DNA of 55,362 bases from Bacillota bacterium (GTDB taxonomy: Bacteria; Bacillota; Clostridia; Tissierellales; Peptoniphilaceae). The notes under the pieces were generated by a model, which made no database searches, was not told the DNA's origin, and was given only the letters and a program-made list of their open reading frames with translations. Positions 8,152 through 16,031 of this stretch are shown here, one piece after another. The stretch is from assembly GCA_023442775.1 (NCBI GenBank), contig JAEZXH010000013.1, forward strand, positions 1 through 55,362, read 5' to 3'. Numbering within the stretch: position 1 is the first letter of the stretch; every line of letters begins with the position of its first letter. The position numbers and the translations under genes are program-made.

Positions 8152-8240
8152 CTCCCCTCCATGTAACCTATAGGGGGATTTTCTCTTCTCAGACAGAGAA
8201 AAATCGCGAGTTGAAGTTCAGTGATTTCGTTATTTTGAAG
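8152..8240. repeat. Degenerate repeat, copy 3
   Basis: Third copy, closest to copy 2: CTCAGACAGAGAAAAATCGCGAGTT and AGTTCAGTGATTTC are almost identical. On the plus strand CCCCT and AGGGGG form a hairpin followed by a T-rich run. On the minus strand the frame is open and reads LQNNEITELQLAIF then CLRREN. Confidence 0.65.
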
Positions 8241-8557
8241 GGTAAGAGGCTATGGATCGTGGGTAGAGGGTTAGAAAATGAGAAGGGAATTAGTAGCAAG
8301 TCTGGGAGTACAGTTTATGAGGTCGTTCTTCAAGATTGACTGCGGTTCTATCCCATGGGTTTATTCTTGAGATTAAGAATTCTTCCCCAGGAGTGTGTTC
8401 CAAGGCGAGAGTGTTGGGGATTCACTGAATTGAAACGATAGGACATAGTAGAGGCACTTGTAGAATCGGGCTCGAGAGGGAAATGGGCAAAAGGTTAAAT
8501 TGAAGGTGAAGGCATGAGAAGGAGGGCGAAAGACTTCTTTTTGTTTAAGGGTATAGG

Positions 8558-8602
8558 GCCTCCTCTATGGTCTATAGGAGGTTTTTCTTCTTTCCGACCG
8601 CC
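8558..8602. repeat. Degenerate repeat, partial copy 4
   Basis: A short fourth copy keeps only the hairpin end: CCTCCT (8559-8564) pairs with AGGAGG (8576-8581), followed by TTTTTCTTCTTTCCGACCG, which parallels the T-run and CTCAGACAG of the longer copies. It also looks like an intrinsic terminator on the plus strand. Confidence 0.5.
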
Positions 8603-8914
8603 TTATAGCTACTCTGTCGAGTAATTCTTTTCTATATCATGATGAGTTGATGAAAAGTGTTGTTGGTGAGTAAGACAGTATCTCGCAGAAAATACTGAGC
8701 TCATCACACGATAAGAACATATATTCTCGCCTTAGGGCGTGTCACATCAAGATTACACGGCGCACTCTTTTTCGAGAGAAATCGACTCGACTTCGTGGCT
8801 GCCTTTGGCTCATGCTTGAAAGGAGGATTTGGGTTTGGAGCTTAAGTCTTGATAAAAAGTTGAAAGCTCTCTTTGAGGGTGGGGCGCTCCTCAAAAATGT
8901 CCCGAGTTGTCGTG

Positions 8915-8943
8915 TTTACGTTTTCTGGAAGAGGGTATATACT
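8915..8943 (+). promoter_or_regulatory. Promoter for nfeD-SPFH operon
   Basis: TTTACG, then a 17-bp spacer, then TATACT (8938-8943). The start codon of the nfeD-like gene follows 31 nt later. It is a plausible sigma-A-type promoter with a weak -35. Confidence 0.5.
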
Positions 8944-8974
8944 CCATAGGACGCTACATAGAAAGGAGGAGGAC

Positions 8975-9439
8975 ATGAGTCAAGCGTTACTCTACGGATT
9001 GATTGCCATCATCTGCCTCGTCGTCGAGGTGTATACTGTCAATCTCGTAAGCCTTTGGTTTGTGATTGGTGCGGGAATTGTCGCGGTGGCAAATCTCTTT
9101 GTTGAGATTCCACCGGCGGGGAATGCCCTAGGGTTTCTCCTCATCTCCGCATTGATTTTTCTCCTCTTTTACCGTCCATTGAAGGAGTACTTTCTCGGAG
9201 TCAGTGATGAGAAAAAGGAGGAGATTTTTCCAGCAAAATTCTCTGGGACGAAACTTCGTGTCCAAGGTGTTCTCTATGATTTTCAGGAGATTCATGGAGA
9301 GGAAATCGCCGAGGGTGATCTCCTGCGGACCTGTGGGAATCGTTCCACGGTTCTCTTAGTCGAAAAGATTTCTCCCCTTGAAGCCAAGGCCTTCGAAGGG
9401 GTCGATGAAGAAAGGATGAATGAACATGCCGGGAATTAG
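8975..9439 (+). CDS. NfeD-family membrane protein
   Basis: 154 residues: two or three N-terminal membrane segments (about residues 4-22, 28-46 and 52-70), then a small beta-rich C-terminal domain typical of short NfeD proteins. NfeD partners SPFH/stomatin proteins in membrane microdomains and is normally co-transcribed with them, exactly as here. The ATG at 8975 follows GAAAGGAGGAGG at ideal spacing; a longer in-frame start at 8873 lies upstream of the promoter and is rejected. It overlaps the SPFH gene by 20 bp, suggesting coupled translation and a functional complex. The exact cellular process is not evident from sequence. Confidence 0.85.
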   Translation: MSQALLYGLIAIICLVVEVYTVNLVSLWFVIGAGIVAVANLFVEIPPAGNALGFLLISALIFLLFYRPLKEYFLGVSDEKKEEIFPAKFSGTKLRVQGVLYDFQEIHGEEIAEGDLLRTCGNRSTVLLVEKISPLEAKAFEGVDEERMNEHAGN

Positions 9440-10328
9440 TGTCGTCGTTGTATTTTTCCTGGTCCTTTTTGTCTTGGGGTCTGTGGTGCGGACGTTCCGC
9501 ATCGTGCCTCAACAGTCGGAATGGGTGATTGAACGGCTTGGGGTCTACCGCACCACGTGGGAGAAGGGCCTTCACGTTCGGGTGCCCCTTATTGACCGCG
9601 TGGCGAAGAAGGTCAACCTCAAGGAGCAGACCTTTGACTATCCGCCACAACAGGTGATTACCGACGATAATGTGACCATGGAGATTGACGCCATCGTCTA
9701 TCTGCGGGTCATGGATAGCTACAACTACACCTACCAGATTCAAAACGCCTCTTTTGCCATTGAAAATCTCACGAGTACGACCCTTCGTTCCGTGATTGGG
9801 GCGATGACTATGCAAGAGTGTCTCTCCAGTCGTGAGCAGATCAATGCCAACATGTTGATGCAGCTTGACGAGGCGACGGACCCCTGGGGGATTAAGGTCA
9901 CCCGTGTGGAAATCAAGAACATTACACCGCCCCATGACATCCGTGAAGCCATGGAAAAACAGTTGAAGGCGGAGAAGGAAAAGATCGCCGCCATCACCTA
10001 CGCACAAGGGGAGCGAGAAGCGGCAATCCTCAAGGCAGAAGGGGAAAAGCGCGCCGTCATCCTGGAAGCAGAGGCGCAGCGTGAAGCCCAAGTCGCCAAG
10101 GCAGAGGGGAAAGCGAAAGAAATTGAGCTCATCTACAACGCAGAAGCTGAAGGGATTAAGGCCCTCGTCGCATCGAATCCCAGCGATGCCTACATTCGCT
10201 TAAAGAGTCTTGAAGCCCTTGAACGGGTGACGAACAACAAGGGGACGACGGTGGTCATTCCTTCGGACATTCAAAACTTCACTGGCTTTCTCGAGACGGG
10301 GAAGGCCCTGTTGAAAAAAGAAGAATAA
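9420..10328 (+). CDS. SPFH/stomatin-like membrane protein (QmcA-type)
   Basis: 302 residues: an N-terminal membrane anchor (about 5-22), an SPFH domain starting VPQQSEWVIERLGVYR, then a long charged coiled coil rich in Ala, Glu and Lys (about 180-250, AEKEKIAAITYAQGEREAAILKAEG-like heptads, given here only in part), and a short C-terminal tail. Members oligomerise at the membrane and organise proteases or lipid domains. The partner NfeD gene overlaps it upstream. ATG 9420 and ATG 9426 are both possible; 9420 is nearer GAAAGGA. A strong terminator follows at once, so this is the last gene of a two-gene operon. Confidence 0.88.
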   Translation: MNMPGISVVVVFFLVLFVLGSVVRTFRIVPQQSEWVIERLGVYRTTWEKGLHVRVPLIDRVAKKVNLKEQTFDYPPQQVITDDNVTMEIDAIVYLRVMDSYNYTYQIQNASFAIENLTSTTLRSVIGAMTMQECLSSREQINANMLMQLDEATDPWGIKVTRVEIKNITPPHDIREAMEKQLKAEKEKIAAITYAQGEREAAILKAEGEKRAVILEAEAQREAQVAKAEGKAKEIELIYNAEAEGIKALVASNPSDAYIRLKSLEALERVTNNKGTTVVIPSDIQNFTGFLETGKALLKKEE

Positions 10329-10331
10329 AAA

Positions 10332-10354
10332 GGAGCCCAGAGGGGCTCTTTTTT
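10332..10354 (+). terminator. Terminator after SPFH gene
   Basis: GAGCCC (10332-10337) pairs with GGGCTC (10342-10347), followed by seven T residues. Confidence 0.9.
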
Positions 10355-10487
10355 TGAGAAAAATTTTTCATGTGACTTGATAAAAAGAGGGGGCAAATCC
10401 ACTCGTGAGACGGGAAACGATTAAAATATAAACCGACGGAAAACCTCTTGCCAACAGGGGTTTCGGTAGGGGGTAAGTGCCATTTTG

Positions 10488-10496
10488 TGATATACT
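10488..10496 (+). promoter_or_regulatory. Extended -10 promoter of the hyd maturation operon
   Basis: TGA directly before TATACT (10491-10496) matches an extended -10 element, 27 nt before the hydE start codon. No good -35 is seen. Confidence 0.5.
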
Positions 10497-10523
10497 TAAG
10501 AGCAGAAACTTTGGAGGTGAAGG

Positions 10524-11579
10524 ATGAAGACGCGTAGGATTTGGGAAGAATTTCAACGGACACGTCGCCTCGACGTGGAGGATTATGAGGCCCTCATCCT
10601 CGCGGATGCCAATCTCCGAGAAGAGATTCGTCAAAGGGCCAAGTCCATCAGAGACCAGGTCTTTGGAAAGGGTGTTTTCATCCGCGGTCTCATTGAAGTG
10701 AGTAATATCTGTGCTAATGACTGTTACTACTGCGGCATTAGGCGCTCGAATTCTTCGGTGTCTCGCTATCGACTGGACTACGAGGAGATTTTTTCCAGGG
10801 CAAAACTCGGGGCGAGCCTCGGGTTTCGCACTTTTGTCCTCCAGGGAGGGGAGACCCATCCCTTAGATGTCGACGGGTTTTCGGCCCTGCTTCGACGGAT
10901 GAAGAAAGAGCTCGGGGATGTGGCGATTACCCTCTCCCTGGGAGAGCACGAGGAGGAGGTCTATCGCGCCCTCTTTGAAGCCGGGGCGGATCGCTATCTG
11001 TTGCGCCATGAGACGGCAAATCCCACCCACTACGCTCGTCTTCACCCCGAGACCATGACCTTAGAGCATCGGATGGCGTGTCTTGAGAGCCTAAAGAAAA
11101 TTGGGTACCAAGTGGGCTGTGGATGGATGGTGGGAAGTCCTCATCAGACGAGTGAGGATCTCGCGCGAGATCTGAAGTTCGCCGAAGAGCTACAGCCTCA
11201 CATGTGTGGCATTGGTCCCTTTTTGCCCCAACAAGACACCCCCTTTCGAGATGAATCCCCGGGAGATGTGGAGATGGTCTGCCACCTCCTCTCTCTGTTG
11301 CGGGTGGGACATCCTAAGCTCCTCCTCCCGGCGACGACGGCTCTTGGAACCGCCAAGGAAGGAGGGCGAGAGCGGGGGATTCTCTGTGGTGCCAACGTCA
11401 TCATGCCAAATCTCAGTCCGCCGCAAGTGCGCGCCGACTACAGGCTCTATGACAACAAGCTCGCCACCGGGTTGGAGTCGGCAGAGAATGTGCGCCAACT
11501 TAACGAACAGTTAGGAAAGATTGGATATCATATTGCAATGGGGCGGGGAGATGCCCCAGGTTGGAGAAAGAAGGAATGA
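10524..11579 (+). CDS. hydE: [FeFe]-hydrogenase maturation radical SAM enzyme HydE
   Basis: 351 residues, the normal HydE length. A radical-SAM CX3CX2C cluster motif is visible in SNICANDCYYCGIRR (about residues 60-74), followed by GGETHP and the TIM-barrel segments. HydE acts with HydG and HydF to build the dithiolate-bridged 2Fe subcluster of [FeFe] hydrogenase from cysteine- and Fe(CO)2(CN)-derived intermediates. The ATG follows GGAGGTGAAGG. The 3' end overlaps hydG by ATGA and hydF follows, giving a complete E-G-F maturation operon. No hydrogenase structural gene lies in the window, so the target enzyme must be encoded elsewhere. Confidence 0.95.
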   Translation: MKTRRIWEEFQRTRRLDVEDYEALILADANLREEIRQRAKSIRDQVFGKGVFIRGLIEVSNICANDCYYCGIRRSNSSVSRYRLDYEEIFSRAKLGASLGFRTFVLQGGETHPLDVDGFSALLRRMKKELGDVAITLSLGEHEEEVYRALFEAGADRYLLRHETANPTHYARLHPETMTLEHRMACLESLKKIGYQVGCGWMVGSPHQTSEDLARDLKFAEELQPHMCGIGPFLPQQDTPFRDESPGDVEMVCHLLSLLRVGHPKLLLPATTALGTAKEGGRERGILCGANVIMPNLSPPQVRADYRLYDNKLATGLESAENVRQLNEQLGKIGYHIAMGRGDAPGWRKKE

Positions 11580-13027
11580 CGATGGGTTACGATGTACGCT
11601 CACCAAAAGCAGAAGAATTTATAAGTCATGAGGAAATCCTTGAGACATTAGCCTATGCCCAGGAGCACAAGGAGGACTTGGCCCTCGTCGATGCCATCTT
11701 AGAGAAAGCGCGCCCGAAGCCAAAGGGACGAAGCCTCGTCTCAGAAGGTCTGACGCATCGGGAGGCCAGCGTCCTTCTCGCCTGTGAAGATCCCGAGCGG
11801 GTCGAACGCCTCAAGGAGATTGCCAAGGAAATTAAAGAAGCCTACTATGGCAGTCGCATCGTCATGTTTGCTCCTCTGTATCTCTCAAATTATTGCATCA
11901 ATGGGTGCGTCTACTGCCCCTATCACCGGCAGAACAAGTCCATGCCTCGGAAAAAACTCACCCAAGAGGAGATTCGTCAAGAGGTCATCGCCCTCCAGGA
12001 CATGGGACACAAGCGTCTCGCCCTGGAAATGGGGGAAGATCCTCGTCACAACACCATGGAGTACCTCCTGGAAAGTATCAAGACCATCTACGGCATTCAC
12101 CACAAAAACGGTGCCATTCGACGGGTCAATGTAAACATTGCGGCGACCACCGTGGAAAATTACCGTCTCCTCAAGGAGGCGGGAATCGGCACCTACATCC
12201 TCTTCCAAGAGACCTACAACAAGAAGAGTTATGAAGAACTCCACCCCACCGGGCCAAAGAGTGATTATGCCTACCACACCGAAGCCATGGACCGGGCCAT
12301 GGAGGGGGGCATTGACGACGTAGGCCTCGGGGTGCTCTTTGGTCTCGAGAATTACGCCTACGAATTTGCGGGGCTCTTGATGCATGCGGAACACTTGGAG
12401 GCGCGTTTTGGCGTCGGCCCCCACACCATAAGCGTCCCCCGGGTGAAGAAGGCCGACGACATCGACCCTAACGACTTCGATCAGGGCATTGACGACGACC
12501 TCTTTGCGAAGATCATCGCCTGCATCCGCGTCGCCGTGCCCTACACGGGAATGATTATCTCCACCCGCGAATCCCAAGAGGTGCGGGAGAAGGCCCTAGA
12601 ACTTGGGGTCTCTCAAATCAGTGGAGCTTCTCGTACCTCGGTGGGAGGTTACACCGAAGAAGAACGGCCCCACGATTCGGAGCAGTTTGACGTCTCCGAT
12701 GAGCGCACCCTCGACGAGGTAGTCCATTGGCTCATGGAGGGCGGGTACATCCCCTCCTTCTGTACCGCCTGCTATCGTCAAGGGCGGACGGGAGACCGAT
12801 TCATGGCCCTTTGTAAATCGGGACAGATTGTCAACTGTTGTCACCCCAACGCCCTCTTGACCTTGGCGGAATACCTCGAAGACTACGCCAGTGAAGAGAC
12901 GAAGGAGGTGGGCTATCGGGTGATTCGAGAACAACTCGAGCAGGTGGAGAATACGAAAGCGAGAGAACGGGCCCAGGAGGCCCTCGAAGGGATTATCTCT
13001 GGAAAGAAACGGGATCTCTTCTTCTAA
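11576..13027 (+). CDS. hydG: [FeFe]-hydrogenase maturation tyrosine lyase HydG
   Basis: 483 residues. The N-terminal radical-SAM cluster motif CX3CX2C appears in SNYCINGCVYCPYHR. The C-terminal auxiliary cluster motif is CTACYRQGRTGDRF (CX2C), diagnostic for HydG over ThiH. It cleaves tyrosine to p-cresol, CO and cyanide to make the Fe(CO)2(CN) synthon. I use ATG 11576, which makes the ATGA overlap with hydE and lies behind AAAGAAGGA; a longer start at 11561 is possible. HydF starts 8 nt downstream. Confidence 0.95.
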   Translation: MTMGYDVRSPKAEEFISHEEILETLAYAQEHKEDLALVDAILEKARPKPKGRSLVSEGLTHREASVLLACEDPERVERLKEIAKEIKEAYYGSRIVMFAPLYLSNYCINGCVYCPYHRQNKSMPRKKLTQEEIRQEVIALQDMGHKRLALEMGEDPRHNTMEYLLESIKTIYGIHHKNGAIRRVNVNIAATTVENYRLLKEAGIGTYILFQETYNKKSYEELHPTGPKSDYAYHTEAMDRAMEGGIDDVGLGVLFGLENYAYEFAGLLMHAEHLEARFGVGPHTISVPRVKKADDIDPNDFDQGIDDDLFAKIIACIRVAVPYTGMIISTRESQEVREKALELGVSQISGASRTSVGGYTEEERPHDSEQFDVSDERTLDEVVHWLMEGGYIPSFCTACYRQGRTGDRFMALCKSGQIVNCCHPNALLTLAEYLEDYASEETKEVGYRVIREQLEQVENTKARERAQEALEGIISGKKRDLFF

Positions 13028-13035
13028 GGAGGACT

Positions 13036-14193
13036 ATGCAACCTACGCGAGGGGAACGCCCCCACATCGGTTTTTTTGGACGACGAAATGCTGGAAAATC
13101 GAGGCTCATCAACGCCCTCTCTCGGCAGGAGATGAGCATCGTCTCCGACACCCCTGGCACCACGACGGACCTGGTGCAAAAATCCATGGAGATTCTCCCC
13201 CTGGGTCCCGTGGTTCTCGTGGATACGCCGGGTCTTGACGACGAAGGAGAGCTCGGAGAAAAACGGGTGCAAGTCTCGGAGAAGGCCCTCAATACTATGG
13301 ACATTGCCGTTCTCGTCATCGATGAACGAGGCATTGGCGAAATGGAAGAAAAACTCCTCACCCGATGGCGGGAAGAAAAAAAGCCCCACCTCATCGTCCG
13401 CAATAAAATCGACGAAGGTGGGGAGATTCCAGAGGGGGCCCTCCCCGTCTCTGGGCTGACGGGAGAGGGGATTGATGCACTCCTAAAGGCCTTGGGAGAG
13501 ATGCGGCAGGGCCTGACGGAGAAAAAGATTCTCGACGGCCTTATGAAGGAAGGGGACCTTGTGGTCCTCGTCATTCCCATCGATGCCTCGGCGCCGAAGG
13601 ATCGCATCATCTTGCCGCAGCAGATGGTCCTCCGGGAAGTCCTCGACGCCCACGGCCTTGCGCTGTGCCTTCAAGTGGAAGAACTAAAAGAGGCGATGAC
13701 AACACGTGGACTGCGCCCGGACCTAGTGATCACCGACTCTCAGGCCTTTGGAGCCGTGTCGAAGATCGTGCCCGAGGAGATTAGCCTTACCAGTTTTTCC
13801 ATCCTCATGGCGCGCTACAAGGGAAATCTCTCCCTCTTACTCGACGGGATTGCGGCCCTCAATCGCCCTCGGACAAAGCGCATCCTCATCAGTGAAGGAT
13901 GTACCCACAGAAGGAGCTGCGAAGACATTGGGACGGTGAAGATTCCCCAGTGGATACGTGAGTACACGGGACGAGAAGACCTGGAATTTCTCTTCAGTAC
14001 GGGACGAGATTTCCCCGAAGAGGAGGTGGATCTCGTCATCCACTGCGGGGGCTGTATGCTCACCCCCAAGGAGATGCAAGAGCGGATGAAACTCTCGAAA
14101 CAGAAAGCCATCCCCATGACCAACTACGGGATGCTCATCGCCCACGTCCACAACATCTTGCCTCGGGCCATGGCCGTCTTTCATGAGAAATAA
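13036..14193 (+). CDS. hydF: [FeFe]-hydrogenase maturation GTPase scaffold HydF
   Basis: 385 residues: an N-terminal GTPase domain with G1 GRRNAGKS (15-22), G2/switch DTPGTTT, G3 DTPG and G4 NKID, then a dimerisation region, then a C-terminal cluster-binding domain with CTHRRSC and HCGGCM. The Cys-x-His plus HCxxC arrangement is the HydF iron-sulfur site that carries the 2Fe precursor. It receives the subcluster from HydE/HydG and delivers it to apo-hydrogenase. The ribosome site AAGGAGG is 7 nt before ATG. A strong terminator ends the three-gene operon. Confidence 0.95.
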   Translation: MQPTRGERPHIGFFGRRNAGKSRLINALSRQEMSIVSDTPGTTTDLVQKSMEILPLGPVVLVDTPGLDDEGELGEKRVQVSEKALNTMDIAVLVIDERGIGEMEEKLLTRWREEKKPHLIVRNKIDEGGEIPEGALPVSGLTGEGIDALLKALGEMRQGLTEKKILDGLMKEGDLVVLVIPIDASAPKDRIILPQQMVLREVLDAHGLALCLQVEELKEAMTTRGLRPDLVITDSQAFGAVSKIVPEEISLTSFSILMARYKGNLSLLLDGIAALNRPRTKRILISEGCTHRRSCEDIGTVKIPQWIREYTGREDLEFLFSTGRDFPEEEVDLVIHCGGCMLTPKEMQERMKLSKQKAIPMTNYGMLIAHVHNILPRAMAVFHEK

Positions 14194-14196
14194 AAA

Positions 14197-14220
14197 GACC
14201 CCCAAACGGGGGCCTTTTTT
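14197..14220 (+). terminator. Terminator of hydEGF operon
   Basis: CCCCC and GGGGG arms around an AAAC loop, preceded by AAAAAGA and followed by six T residues. The inverse also has a T run, so it may act for both strands. Confidence 0.88.
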
Positions 14221-14324
14221 GATGAGGGAAGAGAGCCTCATCCTCCAAGCAAGGCTTGGAAACGACACATCGTGAATCTCCTTCGGCGTGGAGACACACA
14301 CCACGTAAGCACGTAATCGGGAAC

Positions 14325-14741
14325 TTAATCTTCCTGATCGAGTTTTTGACAGTCGGGACAGATGCCTTTGAGTTCAAAGACGTGGCCCGTAATTTCGAAT
14401 CCCGTATCCTTGCGAATGTAGTTGTCGATGGCAGTCATCGGACAATTCTCCAAGGGAGCAATCTTCCCACATCGTTGACAGACGATGTAGTGACGGTGTT
14501 CGTGATTGGAAAACTCGTAGTAGGTTACGCCATTTTGCTGTAACGAGGATTGGAGCAAACCCACTTCCGTGAGTTGGTTCAAAATCCGATACGCAGTAGA
14601 CAGACTCGAGCACGTCGTTCGAGGAATTTTCGAATAGACGTCATCGGCACTCATGGGAACGTCGGCTTTTTCCATGAGACGCAGTACCTCCACGCGTCCC
14701 TTGGTTACCTTCATTCCGTGTTGACGGAGTAGGTCTTGCAT
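14325..14741 (-). CDS. zur: Fur-family zinc repressor (Zur-like)
   Basis: 138 residues with the Fur fold: an N-terminal winged helix (LLRQHGMKVTKGRVEVL, then STAYRILNQL as recognition region) and a C-terminal metal domain. That domain has CQRCGK and CPDCQK, the two CXXC pairs of the structural zinc site, and HEHRHYIVC for the regulatory site. It is divergent from znuACB, so zinc-dependent repression of zinc uptake (Zur) is the best reading; Fur or PerR function cannot be excluded from sequence alone. It has a near-ideal promoter and a candidate operator within its own leader. AAAGGGGTGAT precedes the ATG. Confidence 0.82.
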   Translation of the reverse strand: MQDLLRQHGMKVTKGRVEVLRLMEKADVPMSADDVYSKIPRTTCSSLSTAYRILNQLTEVGLLQSSLQQNGVTYYEFSNHEHRHYIVCQRCGKIAPLENCPMTAIDNYIRKDTGFEITGHVFELKGICPDCQKLDQED

Positions 14742-14760
14742 AGAATCACCCCTTTGTGTG

Positions 14761-14822
14761 ATATGACTACGCGCTCATATATGTGACTCCTTTATTATAC
14801 GCCAAATGGGAGTCGAGTGCAA
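14761..14822 (-). promoter_or_regulatory. zur promoter with inverted-repeat operator
   Basis: On the minus strand TTGCAC (14822-14817), a 17-bp spacer and TATAAT (14799-14794) form a near-consensus promoter. Just downstream of the predicted start lies an inverted repeat, ATATGA (14761-14766) and TCATAT (14775-14780) with an 8-bp spacer, a plausible Zur autoregulatory operator. It does not match the Bacillus Zur box exactly. Confidence 0.6.
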
Positions 14823-14838
14823 TATTTTTTTTAAGGTC

Positions 14839-14867
14839 TCTTGAAAAATCGCAGAATGTGGTATAAT
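14839..14867 (+). promoter_or_regulatory. znuACB promoter
   Basis: TCTTGA, 17-bp spacer and TATAAT (14862-14867), 48 nt before znuA. TTGAAA at 14841 with a 15-bp spacer is the alternative -35. No clean copy of the zur inverted repeat is seen here; TTACGATTT at about 14890 could be a half-site. Confidence 0.55.
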
Positions 14868-14915
14868 GAAGAAGTATAAATGCAAGAGGTTACGATTTGA
14901 ATTCTGGAGGTCACT

Positions 14916-16031
14916 ATGCGGATGCGTCGTTTTGTCACGTCGGTTGCTGTGGGAACGAGTCTTCTTCTGAGCGCCTGTCAAGGAGGGGCGAACCAGAAGG
15001 CAGCACAGCCGGCGCAAACAGAAGCAAAGGAAAAACTGACGGTCTATACCAGTGTCTATCCCGTCTACGATTTTACGAAGATGATTGCGGGAGACGCAGC
15101 AGATGTTAAGATGCTCATTCCCGAGGGCACTGAGCCCCACCATTGGGAGCCGGGCACCCAGGAAATGAATGCCCTGGCCACGGCAGACGTCTTTGTCTAC
15201 AATGGCGCGGGCCTGGAAGAGTGGGTGGATAAGACGGTGGAGACCGCCCAAAAGGAAAATGCGGATCTTCTCGTCGTGGAAGCCTCGAAGGATGTGGAAC
15301 TCATCGAGGGGCACCACCATCATCACGATGAAGACGAAGACCATGACCACGACCACGATGCCGTGGACGAACACCATGAAGATGCGGATCACGACCACGA
15401 TCACGATGCCGTCGAGGAACACCATGATGACGCCGACGATCACGACCATGACCACGACGCCACGGAAGAACACCACGACGATGGGGATGAACACGAGCAC
15501 CACCATGGCGCCCATGACCCCCATACCTGGTTGAGTCCGAAGAATGCAAAAATCATGCTCGCCACCATCGAAGAGGGTCTCGCCAAGGCGGACCCCGACA
15601 ACAAGGACCTCTACGAAAAGAATCTTGCCGAGGCCCAAAAGAAGATGGATGATCTCGCTCAAGAGTTTGCCGATGCGGTGAAGGATCGGGTCCGCGATCG
15701 GATCATCGTCTCCCATGAGGCCTTTGGGTACCTCTGCCGTGACTATGGCTTGAACCAAGTGGGGATTGAAGGGGTCCATTCGGAACATGAACCCGATCCC
15801 AAGACCATGGCAGAGATTGTGGACCTCGTGAAGCGCGAAGGTGTCACCACCATCTTCTCGGAAACCCTTATTGACCCCAAGGTCGCCGAGACCATCGCCA
15901 AGGAATCTGGCGCCCAAGTGAAGGTCTTAAACCCTGTGGAGGGACTCACGAAGGACGACGTGGCCAAGGGTGCGGATTACATGAGCATTATGAAGGAAAA
16001 TGCCCAAGCCCTCAAGGAGGCCCTCCATTGA
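14916..16031 (+). CDS. znuA: Zinc-binding lipoprotein ZnuA/AdcA with repetitive His-rich loop
   Basis: 371 residues. Lipobox LLSAC gives lipidation at Cys21. The cluster A-I metal-binding fold contributes His ligands in EPHHWEP, DPHTWLSP and SHEAFGYL, plus an acid in SETLIDP. Between the first and second ligands lies a very acidic His-rich loop (about 132-200) built from three near-identical units of the form DHDHDHDA-x-x-EHH. Such loops gather zinc at the cell surface. The units are also near-repeats in DNA, so the loop probably varies in length by recombination. It overlaps znuC by 4 bp (TTGA). Zur control is expected. Confidence 0.93.
   Translation: MRMRRFVTSVAVGTSLLLSACQGGANQKAAQPAQTEAKEKLTVYTSVYPVYDFTKMIAGDAADVKMLIPEGTEPHHWEPGTQEMNALATADVFVYNGAGLEEWVDKTVETAQKENADLLVVEASKDVELIEGHHHHHDEDEDHDHDHDAVDEHHEDADHDHDHDAVEEHHDDADDHDHDHDATEEHHDDGDEHEHHHGAHDPHTWLSPKNAKIMLATIEEGLAKADPDNKDLYEKNLAEAQKKMDDLAQEFADAVKDRVRDRIIVSHEAFGYLCRDYGLNQVGIEGVHSEHEPDPKTMAEIVDLVKREGVTTIFSETLIDPKVAETIAKESGAQVKVLNPVEGLTKDDVAKGADYMSIMKENAQALKEALH

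Larger units (their letters stand above)
7812..8910. other. Gene-poor 1.1-kb region with decayed repeats
   Basis: Apart from repeat copies 2 to 4 I find no ORF with a credible start and ribosome site. Its only regular structure is the repeats. It separates the accessory segment from the core nfeD operon and looks like a decaying gene array. Confidence 0.5.

Noticed and set aside
7580..8602. CRISPR array
   Set aside because: Repeats are about 88 bp, imperfect and unevenly spaced at about 350, 225 and 405 bp, with no cas gene nearby.
8873..8974. 34-codon N-terminal extension of the NfeD protein
   Set aside because: It would begin upstream of the predicted promoter and lacks a ribosome site. 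The ATG at 8975 has an ideal one.
14775..15917. 380-codon minus-strand frame opposite znuA
   Set aside because: The Val/Met-rich repeats are the reverse reading of the His-Asp repeats of ZnuA; no credible start.
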